Source: Selaginella tamariscina
Lineage: Eukaryota; Streptophyta; Lycopodiopsida; Selaginellales; Selaginellaceae
NCBI GenBank assembly: GCA_003024785.1
Contig: PUQB01000556.1
Coordinates: forward strand, 62,001 to 126,000
DNA: 64,000 nucleotides
Reading direction: 5' to 3'
Part shown: in pieces, positions 47,618-58,930 of the stretch
Numbering within the stretch: the first letter of the stretch is position 1
How the letters are laid out: every line of letters starts with the position of its first letter
Notes under the pieces: generated by a model
Told to the model about the DNA's origin: nothing
Database searches by the model: none
What the model saw: only the letters and a program-made list of their open reading frames with translations
Program-made: the position numbers and the translations under genes

Positions 47618-48701
47618 ATGTGGTTATGTCTCATACTCTTATCATGTATCAGAAGCTCCACAGGTATGTTCTTCTCGTAAACACACATACATATCTAAAC
47701 ACGCGTGTATTCTCAGGGAGTCAAATAGGAATCAACTATGGACGAGTAGCCAACAATTTGCCATCCCCATCGACAGTGGTTTCCCTCCTACAGTCCCTCA
47801 AGATCGACCGGGTGAAGATTTTTGATGCGGACTCAGAGGTACTGTCAGCGCTATCGAACAAAAGCATCAAGATCGAGATAATGGTGCGGAACCAGGACAT
47901 TGCAAGCATAGCATCCAACCAGAGCACAGCAAATAGTTGGGTACAACAGAACGTTGTTCCGTTCTACCCGAGGACACATATAACCACAGTCCTGGTCGGA
48001 AACGAAATACTCTCCGACTACAGCATACAGGGGACATGGGCGGCCCTCGTCCCTGCAATGGAGAACATATACATCGCTCTACAGACGAGGAACCTCTCGG
48101 GGAAGATCCACGTCAGCACGCCATTGGCGAGCGACGTGCTGTCCACGTCATATCCTCCATCTTCTGGTCAATTCCGGTCAGATATCATCTCCAGTGTCAT
48201 CCTGCCTCTGCTTGCATTTCTTTCCTCCACTGGGTCTTCGTACCATGCGAATGTGTATCCCTACTTTGCATACGCTGGCAATCCTAGTCAGATATCCCTG
48301 GACTATGCGCTCTTCGGAAGCTCCTCGGTTGTTGTGCAGGACGGAAGCTTGGGATACCAGAATCTTCTTGATTCCATGCTAGATGCTGTATTCGCTGCAA
48401 TGGAGAGGCTGGGATACGGGAATGTCCCTCTAGTGATTAGTGAGACCGGATGGCCTTCTGCAGGGGACTCGGACCAGGTCGGGGCGAGCGTCTCGAATGC
48501 GCAGCTATACAACTCGAGGCTAGTAAAGAAGATGCAGAGCAAGCAGGGACTCCGAAGAGGCCCAATGTGGGCATTTTGACATATATATTTGCCCTGTTTA
48601 ATGAGAACCAGAAGAGTGGGGCGGGAACTGAGAAGAACTTTGGAATCCTGTATCCCAGTGGGAGCCGTGTTTATGACTTGGATCTGACTGGACAAAGCTA
48701 A
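47618..48701 (+). CDS. GH17 beta-1,3-glucanase, secreted
   Basis: Hydrolyses callose or fungal beta-1,3-glucan in the cell wall. Exon 1 (47618-47663) gives the signal peptide MWLCLILLSCIRSSTG. Exon 2 (47717-48701) holds the barrel: IGINYGRVANNLPSP at the mature start, VLVGNEIL with the acid Glu, and PLVISETGWPSAG with the nucleophile Glu. It ends with FALFNENQKSG and YDLDLTGQS. There is no X8 domain and no long C-terminal extension, so it looks like a simple secreted form. A single-base loss near 48548 separates VKKMQSKQG from TPKRPNVGILTYIF. Family identity is firm. Confidence 0.9.
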
Positions 48702-48824
48702 AACATGTAGCATTCAAATTTGGAATATGTCATGTCCGTTATAGATTCTCATCCTAGTAATGAAAAATGTACACATTCAGGATTAGGGTATAATTCAAAA
48801 TATGAACATTCTATAAGCCGTTGT

Positions 48825-48870
48825 GCTCTGTTTTAGGGCTCGTTTTAGGGTTTAGGGATTAGCGCTCTCT
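48825..48870 (+). promoter_or_regulatory. Telo-box promoter element of the HEAT gene
   Basis: TTTTAGGGCTCGTTTTAGGG, then TTTAGGGATTAG, about 50 bp before the first exon. Telo-boxes are known in plant promoters of growth-related genes. The same cluster is present at 57362-57383 in front of the duplicate. Confidence 0.55.
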
Positions 48871-48913
48871 CGGGTCACAAGTCGGCAAGTTGTGGAATTT
48901 ACGGGATTTTCCT

Positions 48914-51900
48914 ATGGATAAATCGGTTAGGTTCTCAGAGGAGCCGGAAATGCACCCGCTGCCGCTTGGAACTGTGTTGAATCGGCTCATCTCTGCAGAT
49001 AAGCGGGAGATTGAGCGAAATTTTCCTTCGAGAAGCAAAGGTATGTTTTCTTGCAGAGCTAGGTCCATCCATAGACTTGTCAGCTTAAACCATTGTTCTC
49101 ATGTATATACATGGTTAAGTTATAACTTATAACCTAAACTCTCTTTACTATTGCTTTTACACAGGTGTTACCGCTGAAGCAGTGGATTATCTGCTAAGAC
49201 ATGTAAAGCAGTCTTCAAACGCTGTAGATGTTTGCGTACCTCTTCTAGAACATGTAAGCAATATGTATGTATGTATGTATGTATAGATATATAGATATAT
49301 ATGCACACACACACGTACACAAGACATAGAGATATTGTATACATAAGATATCATATAGACAATTTCAGATTGTGAAGTCTAGGGAGTCTAATAAGCGGAA
49401 GAAGGCCTTGTTTATAATACAATCTTTGTACCAAACTAACGAATGTGGGATAGAAATTGTGAAGTCTCTTGTACACATACTCAGCTCTCCTCAGTTTGAT
49501 CATAGTATTAAACTGGGAGGCTGTTTAGTGATTAAACACTTGTTAGCAACTTCAACTACACCAGGTATGGAGTATGTTACATAACTTAATATGAATGTGT
49601 ATATGTGTGCGTATGTGGGTAGATATGATGTGGTTTTTTTAGAGTGGACATCAAGGGTAGTTTCGTCGATGCCAATATTATCAACGTGTGTGTCTCAACT
49701 GGTGAAGCTAGTTCGTGATGCGAGGTTATGTACTTGTGTGTGTGTGTGCGGAAATTCTGACGTTTACATGTTCCAGTGTTAAGGATGGGATGAAAAAGCA
49801 TCCTACGTGTCTCACAGTATCTGCTGCAGATTGTATTTTAGTGATTACTAAGATGTTTTCCATGAAAGACGTACCCGAAGAGTGGAATTTTATATTGTGG
49901 AGTCATCTAGACAATATGATTGCTGTAGTCTTCGAGTTATATGAGGTATATTGTGTGTATGTGTGTCTCTGTGTGTTTTTGTGAAATACTTATTCTATGT
50001 GAATTATATTTGTAATTTAGAGCTTATAGACTGGTTACAAGGATACATTATATATTTGTAAAGTTAATGGAAGTTTCCATTTCAGTGGAATCGTGAGGCA
50101 CGTCCGCTGCATGCGACGGGATTAATGCAAGTTAAAAACCATCTTCTGCAACTCCGTAACATAGCTGAAGGTGAAAGCCAATCTACATATTGCTTGTGTG
50201 TGTATGACTGTTTTGTACTTTGCAGGAGATGTGCCTGTCGGGGTTGCGGTCCTGAAATCATGTTGGCACGAATATGCCAGCCTTATGCTCTCAGAAGCAT
50301 TTAAACAGGATTCAGTTGTTAATAGCCTTCACAAATTGCTATCTGCTCTACAGGTAACCCTTTGGTACATATGAGTGTGTACGTGTGCATGACTGACTTT
50401 AATTGCAGCAATACATGTCATATGGCAGAGTGAAGATGCATTTGTATATTCTAAACTGCTTCGCTCTTCTCATTGGACGTTTAGACGCTGAGCAAGCCGA
50501 CAACATATTAGCAGATCACGAAGCACGGCTTCTTGAACTTCTTCTGGGTCAGGTGAAATATATATCTGTATTATGCATGTGTACATGTATAACTATATAT
50601 ACAGCAGTTTTGTCATCCATGTATAATGCATTTATTGGTTTTGTAGATAGTTAGAGTTTCCACATACGTATATATATGAAGTCTATATTATCATACATGA
50701 ATTTTTGCGTTTGGGCAGTTTTCTAGAAACGAGGAGGAAAAGACGGGGTTGTTCTTGCATTGCTGAGATATATAATTTTTCGGGATTCCTCCAGATTAGA
50801 CAGTCTTGCGCCACTTCTTATTGAGTTTCTGAATAAAAGAGACACAACTTCAAAAGCAGCTGTGCACCTTGTTGCGGAATATTTCTTACAGTATCCTTCT
50901 ACAGATACAATCTGTCTGTGTGTGATATATATATATATATATACATGTATATACGTTTATACATCCGTGTGGGTGTTTGTAATGCTGTATATGTGTTATT
51001 TGTTACTTGTTAGTGCTTAACGTGTGCTTAAGGCATCCGTCTCCAGATTTACAGAAAGTTTTCTCGATGCTAGATTCTAAAGAAGCAACTCAACGAAGAA
51101 AAAGCCATTGATGTTATTGGTGAGTTGTGTAGCACTTCAAACAGTCTTTCTCTAAGGTATGAATACGATCTTATGGATATATATCATATATATTGTCATG
51201 CATTGTACGTGTGTGTCTGCTCTAGTTTTTAGTTTCGGTGTTTTATGTTACAGTAATACAATAGCTGTATACTTGCTGAACCGACTTGATGACGAGGAAC
51301 TCACAAATCGCACTGCTGCCTCCAACTTCTTTGAGAAACTTGGTAGTGTATGTCTGTATAATATTATAATATATACAGACGCACATACTAATAGTACAGG
51401 CAACAAGTTCTATATAATTCAACACACACATGCACGTAGGACGCATGCACACAAACAAATTCTTTCTATATGTTAATAGTTTTATACTTCAAATTTTTCA
51501 TTGTTTAACATTTGATCTGCTCGCAGATCCTACATTTGTAATCCCTGCACTCATCAAGCTTTTGTACGATAGTAATGAGAAAGTTCGATCTGCTGCAAGC
51601 GCTGGACTTGTTAATGTTCTCAAGGGCAGTGCAAATCACGTAGAAGTTGTCTCGGTGCTTCTCGATTGTGCTCTGTATGTACATGCACACGCACACACAC
51701 GTTGTTGTTGCATTTACTATTTGGACCAGTTTCTAGTTATGACTTCATTTAGCCAAATATACCGTTTAAATTTTAAATATATAGATAAACACCACGAGTA
51801 GATTAATAGAGAATAATCAAGCTGGTTTTAATCCTTTATATTTTGTCAGAAATATATCCATTGTTTCTCGACCACCAAAGCATCCCGGAGAAATTGGAAG

Positions 51901-52063
51901 CAGTTTACCAAATCAACAAGCAGGTATATTTTTGTATATTCATTTCTTTGTCTTCCGTATTTATATGTAGCTATAATTGTACGCAGATTTAGATCGGATA
52001 ATACGTCTTGTTCCTCCTTGGGCTTCCACTGTACGTATATAGTTTGATGTGTATTTGGTTGGT

Positions 52064-52118
<55 letters not shown>

Positions 52119-55100
52119 GCACACACACACACAGCTGTATATGTCTATATATCTTACCTGTGTATAAGGCTTTTACATTCTACAACAGGTAAAAGACTGG
52201 GAGACTTTTGTTATATTCCTACTCAACAAAATGTTCAATGATCCATCAAATCCTGTTCTCCCCAGGTTTCTAAGTGAGATAAGTATTTACTTGTTCAACA
52301 TGTACCCGATCATATTTACTCGAACTCTTGAAGAAATGCTCAAGTATGTTTTGTGTGTGTGTGTGTGTGTACACAGTAGTCACATCTATAGACAAACATA
52401 CGTACGTTTTATATTGTTAAGCTATATGTACTAAATAATATATCATGTGCAGATATACAAGAAAGGACGAGCAAGATGATCAACACAAAGATATATTTGG
52501 AAAGCTCAGCCCTCTACTAGTTCTAAAAGTCATGCCTTTATCGGCTTATGATCACATAGACTTCAGTCAACTTTATAGTGGTACACGACAAGGTAAGCTC
52601 TATAGATATATTGTATACTCATCGCGCTATATAGGTATATATACATATTCTTAACAGACGTGCGGACACACACACACACACACACCCCAATGTTTTGTAT
52701 ATCTATGAGCATATATAGTATTGCAAGCCATATTATATTTTCTTGTTACTTATTTGAATATTTCAGGTTGCATTACAAGCTTGTTGCTTAACTGGTAATG
52801 TATGTGTGTGTGTTGTGTGTGTGGACCATTATCATGCAACAGGATGTGCGAGTCCACGCAATCTGATGACGTACGAAGACTTTCAGCGGAGCTTGTTGGT
52901 CGTCTTCGCCCAGAGGTATCAAGCTTCAACTGAGAGAGAGAGAGAGAGAGGGAGGGAGGGAGGGAGGGAGAGGAGAGGGAGAGGAAAGGGAAAGGGAGAG
53001 GGAGAGGGAGAGGGAGAGGGAGAGGGAGAGGGAGAGGATTCAAATGACATCGTGTTCAGGTGATGCTCCCTTTATTGGTGGATCGTTTTAAAGGAGCCGT
53101 AAGGGACTCAGATATCTTAAAAGCAAAAGCATGTATATACGCTGTATGCAACTCCCTTATGGTACGTATTTTATTGGTACATATAATTGTGTTGCATATA
53201 TAGTACTGTGTCCGAATATATGCATTATGACTATACTGATTATTAGGTGAGAGGATATCAGACGCTCTCGAATTCATTTATGAGCCAAATCAGAGCATTA
53301 CTCACAAAGATATTACTCCTGCCTCCCCAGACGGAAGGTATTCTCATGCTTGTACATGCTAACATTTTTATTATACAATGTATAATACTGTATATATACT
53401 TAAATCATGCATATACATACACACATACATGATAGTAACACATTGACTCTTGAGATCTTTACAGAAGTACAAAAGGCACAGCATGGTTGTATTGACTGTT
53501 TCGCTATAGCAATCCGCACGGAACTGAAGGAAACTGATCAACGATACATGACAATAGATGGTACGAGCATGCCGTGTGCCTATGGATCATGCATGTGGGA
53601 TATCCGCATGCGGTGCATTTACAAGCATATGTATATGTACATATGCACGGTTTCATGTATAGATATACTACAAGTGCCTCCGTATTTGTACGAAAGACAG
53701 TCGTACAACTTTGTATATATATAGAGAGAGAGAGACATACTTAAGTACTTACGTGTAATATATATTCAGTATGTATTTTTTCATATGCATGCTATATACA
53801 GATAGTGTAGACACACACACACACATTCCCGTGTGTGCATCTATATGTGTGTGTGTGTGTGTGTGTAATATATACGTATATGCATGTATATGTATTTCAG
53901 GTGAGCATAAGGTAGACACTGTTCTTCTTGGAGTCATTTCTGGCCTTGAAGATCACACACGTTCTATACCATCGTTATGTGGCATGCCTACGTTGGAATT
54001 TTCCACATTCATAGACGAATTCGGTAAGCTCTTAAAGAAATTTTGGCTAGAATGCATAATACCGCCCCCCCCCTTCCTAATTATTCACTAATTTGGAAGC
54101 GCCACCCAAATATGGCGGTTCTTAATTCTGTCATGTATGTGTGTTTGGAGGCGCCGCCCAAATATGGCGGTTCCCTAATTCCGCCCAATGTGTATGTGTG
54201 TGTCTAATCAGTTTTTTTAATTAAAAGTTCAAAATTAATCTTAATGTGTATGTGTATATCACATGTAGCACGTGTGTATCACATGCAGCACGTGTGTATC
54301 ACATGCACACATATTATCCTGCCCACATGTGTATATTTCATCTTCACTATAGGGCACCGCTATATTTGGGCGGTGCCCTCAAATTAGCGAATAATTAGGA
54401 GGGGGCAGTATTATGCAGGTGACCCGAAATTTTTATATAAGAACAATGAATATATTACTGTTCGATAACTAAGTGTGTACGTTCTACTCATATTTGGACA
54501 GGTATTGAGAGGCATGATATTGCTCCAATAAGCTTCAGACTCTGCAATGTGAATGTTTTAATTAGTTCCACCTCAAAAATACCAGTTAAATCCCATGAGC
54601 TTTTCCGAGACACAGTTTATTCCGTGATTACGAATCTACTCAAGGTGGGTCAATTTATTGTCATATAATTAAATTTGATATTTGGTTTCGTATGCAGATT
54701 GAAGAGGAAGCAATTGTGAGAGCTGCATATATTCAGTTGTTGTTCAGTTGTGTCTACAATTTAAAAGGTGCTTCCATGGTGAAATATGCTAGAGATTTGC
54801 TTCAAATATCACTTGCAGCTTTGAAAAGGAGTAACACTCTTTCTGAGGTAACAATCCTCCCTCAGGGGGGCTTATGTTATGCAGAATCTGCCAGATTATA
54901 TAAATGCATACAACCCACACGCGCGCACACATATACACGCACACACAAGATGTTATGTTTTGTAGGAGAGGTTAGCAGGCGGCAAGTTACTGGCTGCACT
55001 TTTAGCTGAAGAGTCCCTCATGGAAGAAATTGGTTCATCACTCGTCCATATACAGCAAGTTGTCCAGTATTTCGCTTGTAGATCCATCTCCGGAGGTACG

Positions 55101-55137
55101 CCAGCTATGTAACCAATTGTTGAATTGTGTTTGTTAG
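48914..55137 (+). CDS. Large HEAT/ARM-like helical repeat protein, about 25 exons
   Basis: The family was not recognised by name. The protein starts MDKSVRFSEEPEMHPLPLG and is built of paired helices: KQSSNAVDVCVPLLEHIVKS, KLGGCLVIKHLL, LDSLAPLLIEFLNKR, DPTFVIPALIKLLYDSNEKVRSAAS-like HEAT units (two halves of one repeat), and a C-terminal part ending near 55137 (VRQLCNQLLNCVC). Typical exons: 48914-49040, 49165-49253, 49369-49564, 49643-49724, 49777-49945, 50086-50170, 50226-50353, 50409-50552, 51527-51674, 52189-52343, 54503-54643, 54699-54847. All introns have GT-AG borders and are rich in TG/CA or TA repeats. Frame changes are needed near 50752, 51100 and 55050. Likely a cytosolic or nuclear scaffold (inference). 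Confidence 0.75.
52079..52132 (+). repeat. CT and CA microsatellite in a HEAT-gene intron
   Basis: A CT run (from 52066) passes into a CA run of about 25 units, placed 5' of the exon starting VKDWETFV. Confidence 0.9.
52931..53038 (+). repeat. 108-base polypurine tract with G4 motif in a HEAT-gene intron
   Basis: GA units, then five GGGA units (about 52950-52969), then GGGAGA units to 53038, all purine on the sense strand. Four or more G3 runs with one-base loops meet the usual G-quadruplex pattern. The polypurine run also suits triplex formation. Confidence 0.85.
54053..54417. mobile_element. 365-bp MITE inside a HEAT-gene intron
   Basis: The ends TGCATAATACCGCCCCC and GGGGGCAGTATTATGCA are inverted, and the inversion continues for about 60 bp (TCCTAATTATTCACTAATTT). 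A CGCCRCCCAAATATGGCGGT motif occurs twice near the left end and once inverted near the right end. The centre has three copies of an 18-20 bp ATCACATGCAGCACGTGTGT-like unit. No clear target duplication was seen, and the superfamily is not assigned. Confidence 0.8.
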
Positions 55138-55562
55138 CATTTGTAAGGATTCAAATGACTTGTGTATGTAAAAATGGCTTAACAGTGCCTTTGTGTGTGG
55201 ATATTGTTTTAACATCAGTGCAAGTGTATTAAGATTTATATACGTTTAGTGTTTATTATATATATGTATATATTATATTAGCAACAGAAAAAGCTATGTC
55301 TTTGTAGCCTTCATGGAATATATAATTCTGACACATCATAAAATAATAGAATATCAATATGTTCATATCTTAAATATTAAATTTAAATATATAAATCAAA
55401 TATATCAACTTTTATATACCTTAGACCCTTCAAATTCAGTATTACTTAGTATCTTTTATGGCCTAAGGAATATACATTTAACATCAAAGGCGCTGGAGCT
55501 GGAGAAGTAGAGTTTTATTTTAAGCCTCTTTGCACAAGGTATGCTCTTCATAACTTAACCAT
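55138..55562. other. AT-rich convergent spacer
   Basis: Lies between the HEAT-gene end and the helicase-like gene end. AT-rich, with no gene recognised. Confidence 0.5.
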
Positions 55563-57285
55563 CTACTCAAACTTAATCACGCACTCCTCTGCAACGCCCA
55601 GCTCCTTACAAATGCTGATCATGAGAGCAATCTCATCCTGAGTTACGAGGTTAACGACCCTGCCTTCCGCCCTATTGCGATCTCGTCCACACCTCTGCAG
55701 GTACTCGTCAGATGTGGCAGGCAGGCCAAAGTTGATTACGAAGTTGCATCCCTGCTTGTAGACGTTGGTGACCAACATCTGTCCGAATCTACAGTCCCTC
55801 TCCAAATCAGCCACCTGTTCCGCTTTCATGTCCGTGTGTGTGACAACAGTTGGGCAAGTCATGCGTCCAGACACCAATTGAACCTCCTCTACCGTTTTGC
55901 AGTAAACTGCCACCAGGGGAAAAAGCCGAGCCACCTTGTCCCACACCTTTCGCGTTTCCTCAAGCCTGTCGTCTCCATCCTTTACCATGACATAGTACTG
56001 GATGACACCCTCGAGTGTGAGATGGGACTGTGGCATTTGCAAGAAGGGCTCGTCACCGAGGAAACGTTGAACGAGCTTTTGAACTTCTTCCGTCGTCGTC
56101 CTTGCGTGAAGTCCTAACTGCACACGTCCAGTTACTTGCTGAAGAATGTCTTCGATCTGCCACAGTAGCTTATAGCGGCCGAAAGCAAAAAACAAAAAAC
56201 AAAAAGAGCACATACCTGCTGCAACGAGCCAGTCTCGATCAGCGTGTCTGTGTCGAGAAGAACCATCTGAGAGACAAGCTTAGACGCCCGGCCCTTGGTT
56301 TCAAGGGCCTCCTCTACAGCCTCAGGTGCGCCCACAGCAATATGGCAGAGCAGAAGTGAAGCCGTGCCGCACTGTACCACGTTCACATGCCTCAAGCTCA
56401 TGTGATCCAGAAAATACTCTAAGGTATCGACGATATTGGAAGCCTTGTCCTGGGCACCAGAAGTAGGGACGCCTGTGGCCGACGTCCGGCCGCAGCCCGG
56501 AGTAGTCCGGGCATGAAAATTAAAATCCCCGACTCGTCTTGGTGGACAAGGTTGTTGCCTTGACCAAACCAGTCCAGCATTGTCTCGAAGCATTCGTCCC
56601 CGAAACCGGTGCCTGCAAGAAAATTTCCGTGTCAAAAACTGGAGAGAGGAACGGCTAAGAGGGGCGAACCTGGAGAAACCCCACAGGCAGCAGAAGGTGG
56701 CGAGACCTGCGGTGGGCAGTTTCTGGGAAAACGTACAGGGCTCTTCAAATTGAAGGTTCCATCCAAAAGTTTGTCCGCCTGAGGAAAGTCAAGACAAGGT
56801 TGACGCGAGAACAAGAAATTCAAAGCCCACCTGATCGCGGAGATACCTTCCCGCAGAGGCCAGAAGAAAGGCAGGGACATGCGAGCAGTGCAAGATAAAA
56901 GAACAAGCGTAGTTTGCTTGCTCCGGAGTTGCAACAACGACGTCCAGGGCGGGAAGCATCCATTGGTGCGTTTCAGCAGAGCCAACAAGCAGATTAGGCA
57001 GCTTGAGGCGCAGGTCGTCTAGGGTAAGCTGTATCTGTTCCTCGGTTGCAAGCACAATAGTCGGAGCAGCGGCACTTGCGCGGCTCCGCCTAACGCATTC
57101 CACCAAGTTATCACCTGATACATTCTAATCAGAAAACAACACAGAAGAAGGTACAAGAACATACCCACTCCTTGGAATGCCTCTGCATCGCCCCAATCAG
57201 GATTGATAAGCAGCACCCTTGAGAAGCTGCTGCCGGCTGGTGCTGTTGGTACTTCATGAGCGTGGGTGTCCGCCGCCTCGCCCAT
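55563..57285 (-). CDS. eIF4A-like DEAD-box pseudo-helicase, five exons
   Basis: Exons on the minus strand: 57165-57285 (MGEAADTHAHEVPTAPAG), 56831-57124, 56670-56778, 56216-56612, 55563-56156. The order of features follows eIF4A, but the motifs are altered. The P-loop position reads DESGILIFMPG. A GTP/R-like motif reads AVGAPEAVEE. The DEAD box reads LLDTDTLIETG. SAT reads ART, and HGDM reads HTDM. The R-x-x-GRxGR end reads QRCGRDRNRAEG. LTLEGVIQYYVMVKD and FVINFGLPATSDEYLQR still align well. The last exon keeps about 195 codons open, which argues for selection rather than free decay. One frame change near 56500 is needed in exon 4. Helicase activity is not expected; an RNA- or partner-binding role is possible. 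Confidence 0.7.
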
Positions 57286-57411
57286 CTCTGTCTTGTCTGG
57301 AAACCTAAATATGAATAAGGGCAAACAATATGTCATTCAAAATAAGAATATTCTATATGCTCCGTTTTAGGGTTTAGGGTTTAGCAACTTGGGTTTTCAG
57401 AGGAGCCGGAC
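57286..57411. promoter_or_regulatory. Head-to-head promoter region: helicase-like gene / HEAT duplicate
   Basis: 126 bp between the helicase-like ATG (minus) and the duplicate's ATG (plus). It contains TTTTAGGGTTTAGGGTTTAG at 57364-57383. The telo-box cluster is therefore the likely promoter of the helicase-like gene too. Confidence 0.45.
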
Positions 57412-57900
57412 ATGCAGCTTCTGTCGCTTGGAACTGTGTTGAATCGGCTCAGCTTTGCAGAGGATAATTTGCAGTCGAGAAGCACAGGTATGCATATTCT
57501 CGTAGGTGTGTGCGCGCGCGCGCGCATAACTACCTATATATAGAGGTATACGTCACAATCTAATTAACTCAGACAGTCTTGCTCCACTTCTTATTGAACT
57601 TCTGAGACACAAGCAGCTTACGGAATATGTCTTACAGATACAATCTGTCTGTACGCGATATATATACACATGCATATACTCCCATCTAGTGATATACATC
57701 AGTATCGGTGTTGTAATGCTGTATATGTGTTATTGGAACCTTGCTAGTGCTTAACCTATGTTTAATTTAAGGCATCCTTGTCCAGATTACAGAAAGTTTC
57801 TCAATGCTAGATTCTAAAGAAGCAACTCAACAAAGAAAAACCATCGATGCTAATCTCTCTCAGTCTCTCTCTAAGGTATGAATATGATAGGTTATACGAA
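57345..57900 (+). pseudogene. Partial duplicate of the HEAT gene (5' exon plus an internal part)
   Basis: 57360-57500 repeats the telo-box leader and first exon of 48830-49040 (CTTGGAACTGTGTTGAATCG shared), beginning at ATG 57412. 57570-57890 repeats the region of 50795-51160, including intron sequence, the TCCAGATTACAGAAAGTTT exon and the CAACTCAACAAAGAAAAA stretch. Intron sequence is kept, so this is a DNA-level duplication, internally shortened and broken. A GC repeat at about 57510-57526 lies in the first intron. Confidence 0.85.
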
Positions 57901-58779
57901 GGGCTACTCAAAATGCATATAAAATCATTAAAATAATTAATTTAATTAACTATGATTAAAAGAAGGACTGGATTGTGAAAAGTCCTCAGTGTTAAACCTT
58001 GACACAACCCAAAAGGTCTTGCCTTTGGGAGTTGTACTAACGTAATTTAAGGTATATAAATTAAAAGACCATATATGAGCTGGAATATATAAATTTTCTT
58101 TAAATATTCTTCATTTTTAATATTTATTTATTAATTAAGTTAATTAATTACTACTAATACAAAAGGGGCCGGTCTGTGAAAGCGTTCCCCCCATTCTATA
58201 TTGTGGACTGCTCTATCTTGGTTAAGAGATACGCCTTGTAGTTAGCTACGCTAAACTTTCACGCAGCTCATGTTTCCCCCTCTCATAAATAAGATTTTAA
58301 ATTCAAAGTTTTAAAATTTACTTAGATTAAACTAATTTTGATAAAATTGTATATTTTTTCCAAGTCAATAATATGACTACGATGATGACAAAGGATTTGA
58401 TTATTTACTACATAGACATGTATATTTTTTTAATTATATATAAATATACATACTTAAAAGACACGTTACATTGTTATAAATTGACTAAACGTTTGTGTGT
58501 TCACATCTTACAAGCCACGCGTATGTGTCCTAATACGACAACCGTATTCAAACGCTGTATGATCGACGCAAAATATAGTGTATGATGTCATATGAGTCTT
58601 AGAATAGAATTCATTGGATTAATCAGAAATTTAATAGGTTTGAACGAAGGAGCTATGTCTTCTTCTTAGAAACACATGGTGAAAGTCAGTCAAGTCGTGA
58701 AATTCTGTTATATAAATTCGGTCGTATAAATGCCTCGCAGTGAAATCTTTAATTCAAATTAAATGGATACTGCAGTCGA

Positions 58780-58930
58780 GCAGTGGTACTTGGAAACGCG
58801 CGGTATGCATGGGATACTGCCAAGGAGGAGTTTCAGAAGGCTACCATCACTACCTATAGTGATATATAGATCCCTGTGCAGAAAGAATTGCATGGGAACG
58901 AGAGTGGGTACTTCAATTCCTGACATTGAC
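58780..58930 (+). mobile_element. Possible Ty1/copia gag trace
   Basis: A short stretch resembles the UBN2-type gag of copia elements. No LTR, protease or reverse transcriptase was found around it. Weak, old fossil. Confidence 0.3.

Noticed and set aside
48914-55137. Identity as RST1/focadhesin or MMS19
   Set aside because: The N-terminal sequence I can read does not resemble those proteins as I know them.
55836-56359. Plus-strand frames opposite the helicase-like gene
   Set aside because: Shadow of the minus-strand exon, which aligns to eIF4A.
58160-58290. Possible structural RNA in a GC-balanced patch
   Set aside because: No tRNA boxes, no convincing stem order and no match to an RNA I recognise.
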